DNA from: Anaerohabitans sp036788095
GTDB taxonomy: Bacteria > Zhuqueibacterota > Zhuqueibacteria > Residuimicrobiales > Residuimicrobiaceae
Length of the DNA: 64,000 bases
Assembly (NCBI GenBank): GCA_036788095.1
Contig: DAIQOA010000001.1
Coordinates: 12,527 to 76,526, forward strand
Direction of reading: 5' to 3'
The notes beneath the pieces are model-generated. The model was not told the DNA's origin and ran no database searches. It saw only the letters and a program-made list of their open reading frames with translations. Numbering within the stretch: position 1 is the first letter of the stretch; every line of letters starts with the position of its first letter. Below, piece by piece: positions 45,773 through 55,703 of this stretch. The position numbers and the translations under genes are program-made.

Positions 45773-46079
45773 GGCAGCTCCTTGTGTCGTCTTTGACTAT
45801 AATCATATCAGCAATTTAGTTATGGCCATCTATGCGGCGGTCTGTTTTTCTGAGTCTGTTAACAGAGCGGCCATACGGCAATAAAATACTTAACCGCCAC
45901 ATGAATAACTTACATAAAAAAAGAGAAAGATTCATCTAAAATTTGAGCCCTCGCACCAGTGCGGCGTTTTGGCGCACGATAGGGAAAGCGACCGGCGGCG
46001 GTTTGAACAGGAACGGGGATGAAAATAAAAAAAGCCCCGATGGAATTCCACCGGGGCTGAAATGTTTCGTAGGCCAGGT
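45773..46079. other. Intergenic region between gcvP and the cold-shock gene
   Basis: This 307-base gap holds the probable extended -10 of gcvP (45802-45810, minus strand) and the terminator of the cold-shock gene (46031-46060). Nothing else is recognised. Confidence 0.6.
46031..46060 (-). terminator. Terminator of the cold-shock gene
   Basis: On the minus strand the stem AGCCCCGGTGG/CCATCGGGGCT, with loop AATT, is followed by a long U-run (plus-strand A-run 46024-46033). One base pair is mismatched. Confidence 0.88.
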
Positions 46080-46280
46080 TTATATTTTCGCTACTTTAAC
46101 CGCTTGCGGGCCTTTCTGAGTTTCCTCAACCTCAAACTCGACTGCGTCGCCGTTGTTCAGAGATTTGAAGCCATCGCCAACAATGCCGGAAAAGTGGACA
46201 AAGATGTCGCCGCCAGATTCTCTGGTGACAAAACCATAACCCTTTGACGTGTTGAACCACTTTACAGTGCCTTTTTCCAT
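46080..46280 (-). CDS. Cold-shock domain protein (CspA family)
   Basis: This is a 66-residue single cold-shock domain binding single-stranded RNA/DNA. It has the nucleic-acid-binding motifs KGYGFVT (RNP1) and DIFVHFS (RNP2), plus the usual VKWFNTSKGYG start and PQAVKVAKI end. ATG 46280 gives the standard length; the longer open frame upstream has no support. AGAAAGGG lies upstream. A GTGTAC...GTACAC palindrome at 46306-46324 is in the leader. It has its own terminator, so it is probably transcribed alone. Confidence 0.95.
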   Translation of the reverse strand: MEKGTVKWFNTSKGYGFVTRESGGDIFVHFSGIVGDGFKSLNNGDAVEFEVEETQKGPQAVKVAKI

Positions 46281-46305
46281 AGTGTTGAAACCCTTTCTTA
46301 AAATT

Positions 46306-46324
46306 GTGTACAAGTTACGTACAC
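46306..46324. promoter_or_regulatory. Perfect 6-base-arm palindrome upstream of the cold-shock gene
   Basis: GTGTAC (46306-46311), seven bases and GTACAC (46319-46324) lie 26-44 bases before the ATG. It could be an operator or a small RNA stem in the leader; neither is shown. Confidence 0.35.
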
Positions 46325-46520
46325 CTCTTCCGGCCAACTTGTAAATGAACCGTAAACCCGGGTGCGTTACGAGAACCGTCGTTCACAAGCGTGCATTGCT
46401 GGTGCGGGCAAAACGTCCGTGCAGCAAAGGTTACAAGGGCACTACACGGTGTACATGTGCTCGAATAATGTAAATGAATTATTTTCAAAAAGCAAGTATT
46501 TTTGCCTGGAAAAGCTTTGC

Positions 46521-46548
46521 TTGACTCTGAACATTTTTTTTGTAATTT
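46521..46548 (+). promoter_or_regulatory. Sigma-70-type promoter for the 46578 gene
   Basis: TTGACT (46521-46526), a 16-base spacer and TAATTT (46543-46548) lie 29 bases before the ATG. Confidence 0.65.
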
Positions 46549-46577
46549 ATGAATTGAACAAAAAAATGGAGAATATC

Positions 46578-47573
46578 ATGCCACGACCCATCACGCTATG
46601 CACCGGCCAGTGGGCTGATCTGCCGCTGGAGATCACGGCGAAAAAAGCCAAGGCCTTCGGCTATGAAGGATTGGAACTCGCCTGCTGGGGCGACCATTTC
46701 GATGTGTTTCAGGGGGCGAAGGATAAGAGATATTGCGAAGAGAAAATCAATCTGCTGGCCAAACACGGGCTAAAGACATGGGCCATCAGCAACCATCTCG
46801 CGGGTCAGCTGATCTGCGATCCGAACAACGACAGCCGCTCCGACGGTTTTGCCCCGGCCTCCTGTGCCGGCGACGCGGACAAGAAACGCCAGTTCGGCGT
46901 CGATTCCATGAAAGCCGCAGCCCGTGCCGCCAAAAATCTAGGCGTCTCCGTGGTCAACGGATTTACCGGCTCTTCCATCTGGCATTTGCTTTACTCTTTT
47001 CCGCCCACGGATTTCAAGGTGGTAGAAGAGGGCTATGCCTATTTTGCCGGCATGTTCAATCCGATCCTGGATGTGTTTGAAGAATGCGGTGTGCGTTTTG
47101 CTCTGGAGGTGCATCCCACCGAGATCGCTTACGACATCGTCACCACCAAGCGCGTTCTCGAGGCGCTCAACTATCGCAAATCCTTTGGTTTCAATTTTGA
47201 TCCCAGCCATCTGCAGTGGCAGGGCATCGATCCGGTCAAATTCATCGAGGCGTTTCCCGACCGCATCTACCATTGTCACATGAAAGATTGTGCGGTGACG
47301 CTGGACGGGACCACCGGCATTCTCGGTTCCCACCTGCAGTTCGGCGCTGCCGGCCGCGGCTGGGATTTCCGTTCCCTGGGCCGCGGCGATGTGGATTTTG
47401 AAGCCATTATCCGCGCTCTGAACGCCATCGGCTATCAGGGTCCGCTCTCGGTCGAGTGGGAAGATCCGGGCATGGATCGCGAGTTCGGCGCTGAAGACGC
47501 GTGCCGCTTCCTTCAAGACCTGAACTATCCCATACCAGCGGGTATGTTCGATGAAGCCTTTACCAAAAAATAG
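46578..47573 (+). CDS. Sugar-phosphate isomerase/epimerase-like TIM-barrel protein
   Basis: The protein has 331 residues, with no signal peptide, so it is cytoplasmic. It is an AP-endonuclease-2-like TIM barrel: FGYEGLELACWGDHFDV, LKTWAISNHLAGQLICD, VRFALEVHPTEIAYDIVTTK, FGFNFDPSHLQWQGIDPVKF, RIYHCHMKDCAV and PLSVEWEDPGMDREFGA. The metal ligands Glu (EVHPTE), Asp (DPSH), His (CHMKD) and Glu (VEWED) fit xylose isomerase-like enzymes. The substrate is unknown; it is distinct from the exported relative at 29457. I chose ATG 46578 (GGAG 6-7 bases upstream) over ATG 46566. A terminator follows immediately. Confidence 0.92.
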   Translation: MPRPITLCTGQWADLPLEITAKKAKAFGYEGLELACWGDHFDVFQGAKDKRYCEEKINLLAKHGLKTWAISNHLAGQLICDPNNDSRSDGFAPASCAGDADKKRQFGVDSMKAAARAAKNLGVSVVNGFTGSSIWHLLYSFPPTDFKVVEEGYAYFAGMFNPILDVFEECGVRFALEVHPTEIAYDIVTTKRVLEALNYRKSFGFNFDPSHLQWQGIDPVKFIEAFPDRIYHCHMKDCAVTLDGTTGILGSHLQFGAAGRGWDFRSLGRGDVDFEAIIRALNAIGYQGPLSVEWEDPGMDREFGAEDACRFLQDLNYPIPAGMFDEAFTKK

Positions 47574-47577
47574 TCTC

Positions 47578-47602
47578 AAGGCCCGGCTCGACCGGGCTTT
47601 TT
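47578..47602 (+). terminator. Intrinsic terminator
   Basis: The stem GCCCGG (47581-47586) and CCGGGC (47592-47597) with loop CTCGA is followed by TTTTT. Confidence 0.85.
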
Positions 47603-47653
47603 ACTTTGTGCGGAATTTACTGCACTGGTTTTCTACACAATCCTGAAAGAAGC

Positions 47654-50245
47654 ATGCCCAGATCTGCCTTGTTAACAATGTGCGTTTGCCTGCTATGTCC
47701 TGCCGGCCTGTCCTACGGGGCAGGAACGATTGCGGCGCCGGTTGCTGAAAAAGGGTTCTCTCATCTTTCGCTTTCGCCGTCAGGCGATCGTCTGCTCTTT
47801 GATCTGCAGGAGCAGCCCGGCCTTTATGTGGCTGACTTGTCCACCGGCACGACGGAGACCATCGCCTTGGGCTGCGGCGTCGCTTATCGCGCCGGCTGGT
47901 CCGCGGACAGCCGCCATGTGGGCTTTAAGCGATTTGTCGGCCGCCGGCAGGTGGCCTCGGTGTATGATATGAAAAACAGAACGTTGCGGGATCTGTGCGA
48001 ACCGAGTGCGCAGGTCGGGATTCCGGCTTTTTCCGCCGACGGCCTAATCTGTTTTACCATCGGCCGGACCCTGTACTTTGTGGATCTGCAGGGCCGGTTG
48101 CTGAACACCTTTCCATTGCCGGCTTATTGCAATCAGACTCCGCTCTCCCCGGACGGATCCATGGCAGCGTATACCGATCAGGACGACCAATTGCATGTGC
48201 TGACTATGGCGGACGGCCGCATTCGGCGCTTGAGCGCTGATGCCGTCGGCTGTTTCGCGCCGCAATGGTCTCCTGACAACCGCATGCTGCTGGCGCAGTC
48301 CATCGACGGCCGGGTGTTGATATTTGATTCGAGCACCGGGCGTATGAACGATCTCGGTCCCGGTCTGCATGCCATCTGGGACAAGCAGGGTGAACGGGTC
48401 ATCTTTACCCGCATCACTCTGTCCAGCGAAGGCAGGGTGTTCCGCCAGGGCCTCTATTCCATGCGGTGTGATGGATCCGAGGGGTTTTATCTCACTCGGG
48501 GCGACCATGATTATGCCGCCTGTTCAGCGGACGGATGGATTTTCAAGGATGGCGTGGATGGACAATTGCGCAAGACCACGGCATCGCCGGCTTTGACCAC
48601 GCAGGCCGACCTGTACGATCTGCCGGCCGTATTCAAACCCGCTGCACCGCTGCACTCCGAGATACCGGCCGCCAACCCCAGCGCCGTTTCGTTCGCCATC
48701 CCCTATGTGCATCAGGCCTATGATTCGCCTGATTGGTTTAACGGCAATTCGGCCTGCGGCGCAGCCTCCGCGGTCATGTGCCTGGCGTATTACGGCGTGT
48801 TGCCCAAGTGGACAGTGACCTGTTCCCGTCCCTATCTGCACACCAGCGATTATGGCCGTTACCTCTGCGAAAAATATACGATCAATGGATTTACCTTTGA
48901 TATCGGCGGTCAGGATCCTGACGGGACTATCGGCTATGGCGGCTATGGTTACATCATCCGTAATAATTGGCAGAACACCAAGGAGTATATGGCAGAGTAC
49001 GCCCGCCTGCACGGGGTGAACTCGAACGTGGACTGGTATCCTTCGCGGGCAAAATTGCAGATCGAGATCAGGGCGAAGATGCCCCTCGTTGTTCTCACCA
49101 GTTTAACCTCGGCCGGCCATTATGTCACCGCGAAGGGCTATGATCAGGAAGCGACGTCGGTGATCTTCAATGATCCCTGGGGCAATAAAAATTATGCCTA
49201 TCCCAGCTTTCTCGGCGCCGATGCCATCTATGACTGGCCCGGCTTTAACAACGGCCACGCCGGCCTGGAGATCGTGCACTGCTTTATCTATTTCCGCAGT
49301 CAACGGTCCGATCTCAGCGTGCAGGGGCTGGCCAAAGCCGATACGCTGAGGGCGAATGAGAACAGCGAGGTCTCGGTCACGATTCGCAACACCGGCATGA
49401 TCACCAGCGCCGAATGTCCGCTGCGCCTGGTGCTCTCCACCAATGCTTATTACGACTCCACGGACCTGCGCATGGCGGAGTGCACGGTGCCGGCGCTGGC
49501 CGTGGCAGACACCTATCGCGTGCAGTTGTCCTTTGCCCTGCCGGATACGCTGCTGAGCGCGGTGTATGCGCTGGGCGTGCAGGTCGATGCCGACGGCGAC
49601 AACCTGGAGCTGAGCGAGACCAACAATTTCCAATACACCCGTCTCACGGTCATCGGCCGTCCCAAGCTCTACGGCATGACCCCGGCGGATGATGCAGTCA
49701 TCGTTGAAGAGCGGCCGATCATATCCTGTTTTCATCTTGATAAAATCAGCCCGGTTGATCCGCAGCGAGTGAGCATAGCGCTGGACGGCCGGGATGTCTC
49801 CGGGCAGGCGGAGAAGCAGGCGGCGTTTTTCACCTATCAACCGGCGGAACCGCTGCAAACCGGGGAGCACACGGTGTCGGTATGTGCGGTCAACCAAGCG
49901 GGCTTTGCCGGCGAGAGGACCTGGCGGTTTACCGTTACACCGCAATCCGGCGTGCAGGTGGAGCAGACGCCGCTCTCGTCGTTTCTTTTCGCCGCTTATC
50001 CGAATCCGTTTAATCTGCAAGCGACGATTCGGGTGCAGCTGCCTCTTCCCGAGACCGCGGCGGTGGAGATCTATTCCCTGACCGGCGCCCGGGTAAAGAA
50101 GCTCTACCGCGGCGTACTCGCTCAAGGTCAATTCTATTGGAACGGCACGGATGAAACCGGTGGAACGGTGGCCAGCGGAATATACCTCTGCCGGCTGCTG
50201 GCGCCGGGCCGGCGCCACACCATCCGGCTGATGCTGCTTAAATAA
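47654..50245 (+). CDS. Secreted C39-like cysteine protease with N-terminal propeller and type IX-like tail
   Basis: The protein has 863 residues. A signal peptide (about 1-24, ending LSYGAG) precedes a TolB/WD40-like beta-propeller (about 30-330: HLSLSPSGDRLLFDL, PQWSPDNRMLLAQS). A C39-family papain-like domain (about 345-560) has Cys367 in NGNSACGAASAVMCLAYYG, His near 489 in SAGHYVTAKGYD and Asp near 506 in FNDPWG. A CARDB-like domain, an Ig-like domain and a type IX-like C-terminus (FAAYPNPFNLQATI, VEIYSLTGARVKKL, ASGIYLCRLLA) follow. ATG 47654 is preferred (AAAGAAGC upstream) over the longer frame from 47606. It presumably works outside the cell; its target is unknown. Confidence 0.86.
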   Translation: MPRSALLTMCVCLLCPAGLSYGAGTIAAPVAEKGFSHLSLSPSGDRLLFDLQEQPGLYVADLSTGTTETIALGCGVAYRAGWSADSRHVGFKRFVGRRQVASVYDMKNRTLRDLCEPSAQVGIPAFSADGLICFTIGRTLYFVDLQGRLLNTFPLPAYCNQTPLSPDGSMAAYTDQDDQLHVLTMADGRIRRLSADAVGCFAPQWSPDNRMLLAQSIDGRVLIFDSSTGRMNDLGPGLHAIWDKQGERVIFTRITLSSEGRVFRQGLYSMRCDGSEGFYLTRGDHDYAACSADGWIFKDGVDGQLRKTTASPALTTQADLYDLPAVFKPAAPLHSEIPAANPSAVSFAIPYVHQAYDSPDWFNGNSACGAASAVMCLAYYGVLPKWTVTCSRPYLHTSDYGRYLCEKYTINGFTFDIGGQDPDGTIGYGGYGYIIRNNWQNTKEYMAEYARLHGVNSNVDWYPSRAKLQIEIRAKMPLVVLTSLTSAGHYVTAKGYDQEATSVIFNDPWGNKNYAYPSFLGADAIYDWPGFNNGHAGLEIVHCFIYFRSQRSDLSVQGLAKADTLRANENSEVSVTIRNTGMITSAECPLRLVLSTNAYYDSTDLRMAECTVPALAVADTYRVQLSFALPDTLLSAVYALGVQVDADGDNLELSETNNFQYTRLTVIGRPKLYGMTPADDAVIVEERPIISCFHLDKISPVDPQRVSIALDGRDVSGQAEKQAAFFTYQPAEPLQTGEHTVSVCAVNQAGFAGERTWRFTVTPQSGVQVEQTPLSSFLFAAYPNPFNLQATIRVQLPLPETAAVEIYSLTGARVKKLYRGVLAQGQFYWNGTDETGGTVASGIYLCRLLAPGRRHTIRLMLLK

Positions 50246-50259
50246 GGAACGATCCGTTC

Positions 50260-52206
<1,947 letters not shown>

Positions 52207-52222
52207 AAGGGGACCGGCGGCG

Positions 52223-52621
52223 ATGGCAACGATCTTTACCACCCGGTTGAACGTGCGCAGCTATGAGCTGGATTCGTTCGGACACGTCAACAATGCGACC
52301 TATCTCAATTATCTCGAGTACGCCCGCGGCGACTATCTGCGTCAGCGGGGTTTGTCCTTTGCCGATTTTCACCAATGGGATGCCATGCCCTATGTGGTCC
52401 ATGTGGAGATCAGCTATCGGGCGTCCTGCCGGGTGCATGACGATTTGGAGATACGCGGATGGATCTCGGCGTGGTCGCGGACGGGATTTGTGATGTCCTA
52501 CGAGCTGTTCAATCACAGTAGCGGCCGCCTGGCGGCGGAGGCGCAGATGAAATTCGCTTTTGTCAATCAGCTGGAAAAGGTGGTTCGCATTCCGGCGCCG
52601 TTCAGGGAAAAAATGCAGTGA
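52223..52621 (+). CDS. Acyl-CoA thioesterase (4-hydroxybenzoyl-CoA thioesterase/YbgC-like hotdog protein)
   Basis: The protein has 132 residues. It is a single hotdog domain with the conserved N-terminal loop and helix YELDSFGHVNNATYLNYLEY (catalytic Asp in ELDSFGHVNN), followed by VVHVEISYRASCRVHDDLEI and the strands to FAFVNQLEKVVRIP. Such enzymes hydrolyse acyl-CoA thioesters; the substrate is not readable. It is 16 bases after the SerB/SerA gene and converges with the propeller gene 21 bases away. AGGGG lies upstream of the ATG. Confidence 0.92.
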   Translation: MATIFTTRLNVRSYELDSFGHVNNATYLNYLEYARGDYLRQRGLSFADFHQWDAMPYVVHVEISYRASCRVHDDLEIRGWISAWSRTGFVMSYELFNHSSGRLAAEAQMKFAFVNQLEKVVRIPAPFREKMQ

Positions 52622-52642
52622 CGCCGGTGATCCGGCGGCGGC

Positions 52643-54340
52643 TCAATCGATGCGAAAGGGTGAGTTCCAGTAAAAGCGCGTCAGACCCGCGGCCGTGCCG
52701 AACCAGATATAGTCGCCGTCCGGATAAAGCGCGCGCACGCGGTTGTCCGGCAGACCGTCCTCAATGGTAAAGCGCACCCACCGCTGTCGCTCGCGGTCAA
52801 ATTTCAAAACGCCCTGGTCTGTGCCCGCCCACACCGCTGAGGGCGTCGCTTCGATGCGATACACATTCAGCTCCTGGTCATACAGCCGTCCGGCGCCTTT
52901 GATCCATTCATCGGCCGCCAGGTCCAACCCGGCAATGCCATCCTCACCGCCGAACCACACCTCGTCTTCACACACCGAAACCGCATGAATCCTTTGACTG
53001 CCGGGATCGTCGAGCCCCTGATAAAAACCGCCCGAGTCCGTCGCGCTGTCGAAGAGATAGACGCCGTACTCTGTGCCCATCCAGATGGAAGAGCCCTGTT
53101 GGTCCAGATCATAGACCGCCAGGCCGCTGAGATCGCGGTGGGCGATCGTCTGGATGCGCATTGAATCTGTGTTCACTGTTCTTTTCACCACCCGGGAGAC
53201 GCCGGCTTCGGTGGCCACCCAGAGATAGCGGTCGTCCACCAGCAGGTCGTTGATGCGTTCATCCACCAGGTGATGGACCTGATAAAAGGAGCGCCACTGG
53301 TCTTTGTCGCGGTGATAGAGCACCAGCCCGTTGCGGGTGCCGAACCATACGTACGGATCGTCTACGGCGATGCAGGTGACGCGGTCGTCGCTGAAACCTG
53401 TATGCAGATAGGCCTCGTAATAATACGGCGCATGCCGGTCAATCGCCCATTCGGTCACGCCGGCGCGGCCCGGCTCTTCCTTCTGAACGCCTCCCAGCCA
53501 AAAGGCATCCTGATCCGGTTCGATGGCGTCCACCGCAGGATTCCACAGACCATAGGGGTAGAGCTCGAGGCGAAACGTGGCCAGGTTCGCCTCGCCGGCA
53601 CCCAACCCCCAGGTGCCGACATAAAGGTTGTGAAAACGGTCGCGCAGCCAACAGGTAAGCGGAAATTTGCGCAATTCGAAATCGGTGATGGTCCGGTCCA
53701 GTTCGCTGTACAGGTAGCCGTCGGACATGAACAGAAAAGGGGGATCCGGCTCCTGCGGCGCTAGGGCGCCGTGCCATTGAATAATCGCGCTGGAGGAGGC
53801 ACTGGCGCGGAAATCCGCCGAGGTGTTGTCGGACTCGAACCATTGCCGTTGCGAGGTGGCCAGGTAGACCCGACGGTCATCGCCAAAGCCGATGGAGGTG
53901 ATCCGCCGGTTGCCGATCTCCGTCTCATCAAAGTAGCGGTTGTTCCAGATCTGCGTCGCCGGTTCCTGAAAGCTGATGCCCACGTCGCTCACGCACCAGA
54001 GCAGACCGGTGTTGAAATCATACGCCACCAGATACAGGTTGTTGCTTGCCAAGCCGTTGCTGACGGTCCAGGGAGGATCATAGCGGTTGGTGTAGAAATC
54101 AAGTCGGCTGAGGCCGCCGGTCGTGGCGAAATAGACATAGCGATCCCCCAGGCAGAGGTGGCGGACAAAGCGGGTGGTGGTGTAGGTGAGCCAATCGCCC
54201 TGTTCATAGTGCGTGTTGCTGCGGTGAATGCGCTCCTGCGGCTGAACCCCGCTTGCCCATAGCAGGCCGGAGAGCCAGACCAGCAGGGCCAGGCGTCTGT
54301 TCAGAGTGCCGCAGCGTCGGTGTTTACCGTCACAGGTCAT
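52643..54340 (-). CDS. Exported two-component-regulator-type beta-propeller protein
   Basis: The protein has 565 residues. ATG 54340 overlaps the hflX stop (ATGA). A signal-like stretch RRLALLVWLSGLLWASG is followed by repeats with the reg_prop pattern W-x-G/A-T-x-x-G-L/V: YVWFGTRNGLVLY, YLWVATEAGVSRV, SIWMGTEYGVYLF, EVWFGGEDGIAGL, AVWAGTDQGVLKF and YIWFGTAAGLTRF. This is the sensor half of hybrid two-component proteins, but no kinase or membrane helix follows, so it is probably a secreted or periplasmic binding or sensing protein. Its link to hflX looks like operon order only. Confidence 0.85.
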   Translation of the reverse strand: MTCDGKHRRCGTLNRRLALLVWLSGLLWASGVQPQERIHRSNTHYEQGDWLTYTTTRFVRHLCLGDRYVYFATTGGLSRLDFYTNRYDPPWTVSNGLASNNLYLVAYDFNTGLLWCVSDVGISFQEPATQIWNNRYFDETEIGNRRITSIGFGDDRRVYLATSQRQWFESDNTSADFRASASSSAIIQWHGALAPQEPDPPFLFMSDGYLYSELDRTITDFELRKFPLTCWLRDRFHNLYVGTWGLGAGEANLATFRLELYPYGLWNPAVDAIEPDQDAFWLGGVQKEEPGRAGVTEWAIDRHAPYYYEAYLHTGFSDDRVTCIAVDDPYVWFGTRNGLVLYHRDKDQWRSFYQVHHLVDERINDLLVDDRYLWVATEAGVSRVVKRTVNTDSMRIQTIAHRDLSGLAVYDLDQQGSSIWMGTEYGVYLFDSATDSGGFYQGLDDPGSQRIHAVSVCEDEVWFGGEDGIAGLDLAADEWIKGAGRLYDQELNVYRIEATPSAVWAGTDQGVLKFDRERQRWVRFTIEDGLPDNRVRALYPDGDYIWFGTAAGLTRFYWNSPFRID

Positions 54341-55650
54341 GACGGGTTTCCTGCGGAGTAGAGGGTTTCCTCGGCATTCCCTGCCCAGCCTTTTTCCCGC
54401 CACCGCTCCAATTTGACTCTGATTGGATGACTCACCCGGCATTGGATCAGAATCCGGTCGTGTTCATAGACGACCTGCTTGACCGTGGTCAGGTCGTACA
54501 GTCTGGCCACCACCGATGCCCGGTCCATGGGCAGCTCGAGCTCCATGTCGCTGAAGGATTTTTCCACCTGCTCGGCCAGCACGGCCAACAGGTGAGAAAG
54601 ATGAATGCCGCGTTCCGCGGAGATGAACACGCAGGGTTGCGAGTGCGTGGCGTGATATTGCAGAAGCGACTGGTCCGGCAGCCGGTCGATTTTATTGAAC
54701 ACGCGAATGATGGGACGATCGTTTAATTTCAGCTCCGCCAAAACGCCGTCGACCACGCGGATCTGTTCTTCGCAGGCTGGATGTGAGATATCGATCAGAT
54801 GCAACAGCAGATCGGCGGTTGCGGCCTCTTCCAGCGTGCTCTTAAACGACGCCACCAGATGATGCGGCAGTTTGCGGATAAAGCCGACGGTGTCGATGAG
54901 CAGCACCTGAGAATGATCTGAAAGGTCGAGGGAGCGCACGGTCGCATCCAGGGTGGCGAAAAGCCGGTCCTGCACCAGTACGCCGGCCTCTGTCAACGCG
55001 TTGAGCAGCGTGGATTTGCCGACGTTGGTATATCCCACCAGGGCGACTTTGAACGATTCCCGGCGGTTTTTCCGGCGGATGAAGCGCTGGCTGGAGATTT
55101 TTTCCAGTTCTGATTCCAGCACGGCGATGCGTTTACGGATCAACCGGCGGTCGGTTTCCAGCTGGGTTTCACCAGGACCGCGGACGCCGATACCGCCCAC
55201 CTGGCGCGAGAGATGGCGCCATTGCCGGGTCAGCCGCGGCAACTGATACTTGAGCTGCGCCAGTTCCACCTGTGTGCGCGCCTCGCGGGTGCGCGCATGT
55301 TTGGCAAAGATGTCCAGAATGAGGCCGCTGCGATCGATGATTTTTATGCCGCAGAGCTCTTCGATGTTTTTCGCCTGGGCCGGCGTCAGGTCGTCGTCAA
55401 AGATGATCAGATCCGCGTCCAGGTATTTGGCCATTCGCGCCAGTTCGTCGACTTTGCCGCGTCCGATCATAAAGGCCGGATCGATGCGGTCGCGCGCCTG
55501 CACCACCCGTTCCAGCACTTCGGCGCCGGCGGTGTCCGCCAGCAGCTCCAACTCATCCAGATAGTCTTCGACCTGTCGCCGGTCTGTGTGGTGGGTGATC
55601 ACCCCCACCAGAATGGCGCGTTCGCGCGATTCGGATTCAACCGTGTGCAT
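54337..55650 (-). CDS. hflX: Ribosome-splitting GTPase HflX
   Basis: This is a 437-residue GTPase that binds 50S subunits or stalled 70S ribosomes and splits them under stress. It has the HflX N-terminal domain (FMIGRGKVDELARMAKYLDA, DLIIFDDDLTPAQAKNIEEL) and the glycine-rich linker GGIGVRGPGETQLETDRRLI. The GTPase domain has G1 GYTNVGKST near 206, G3 LIDTVGF and G4 FNKIDRL. Length is normal. It lies in the long minus-strand run, 54 bases after the VWA gene, and its stop overlaps the propeller gene. Confidence 0.95.
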   Translation of the reverse strand: MHTVESESRERAILVGVITHHTDRRQVEDYLDELELLADTAGAEVLERVVQARDRIDPAFMIGRGKVDELARMAKYLDADLIIFDDDLTPAQAKNIEELCGIKIIDRSGLILDIFAKHARTREARTQVELAQLKYQLPRLTRQWRHLSRQVGGIGVRGPGETQLETDRRLIRKRIAVLESELEKISSQRFIRRKNRRESFKVALVGYTNVGKSTLLNALTEAGVLVQDRLFATLDATVRSLDLSDHSQVLLIDTVGFIRKLPHHLVASFKSTLEEAATADLLLHLIDISHPACEEQIRVVDGVLAELKLNDRPIIRVFNKIDRLPDQSLLQYHATHSQPCVFISAERGIHLSHLLAVLAEQVEKSFSDMELELPMDRASVVARLYDLTTVKQVVYEHDRILIQCRVSHPIRVKLERWREKGWAGNAEETLYSAGNPS

Positions 55651-55703
55651 GCTGCATCCTTGGGCTCGAGCCGCATTCTATGCCGGTGCAATGGTTCGTA
55701 AGA

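Noticed and set aside
45773..45900. Possible glycine riboswitch before gcvP
   Set aside because: The leader is short and lacks the paired conserved bulges of glycine aptamers; only a promoter-like element is seen.
49103..50218. Minus-strand open frame (371 residues) opposite the C39-like protease
   Set aside because: Arg/His-rich shadow without domain or signal.
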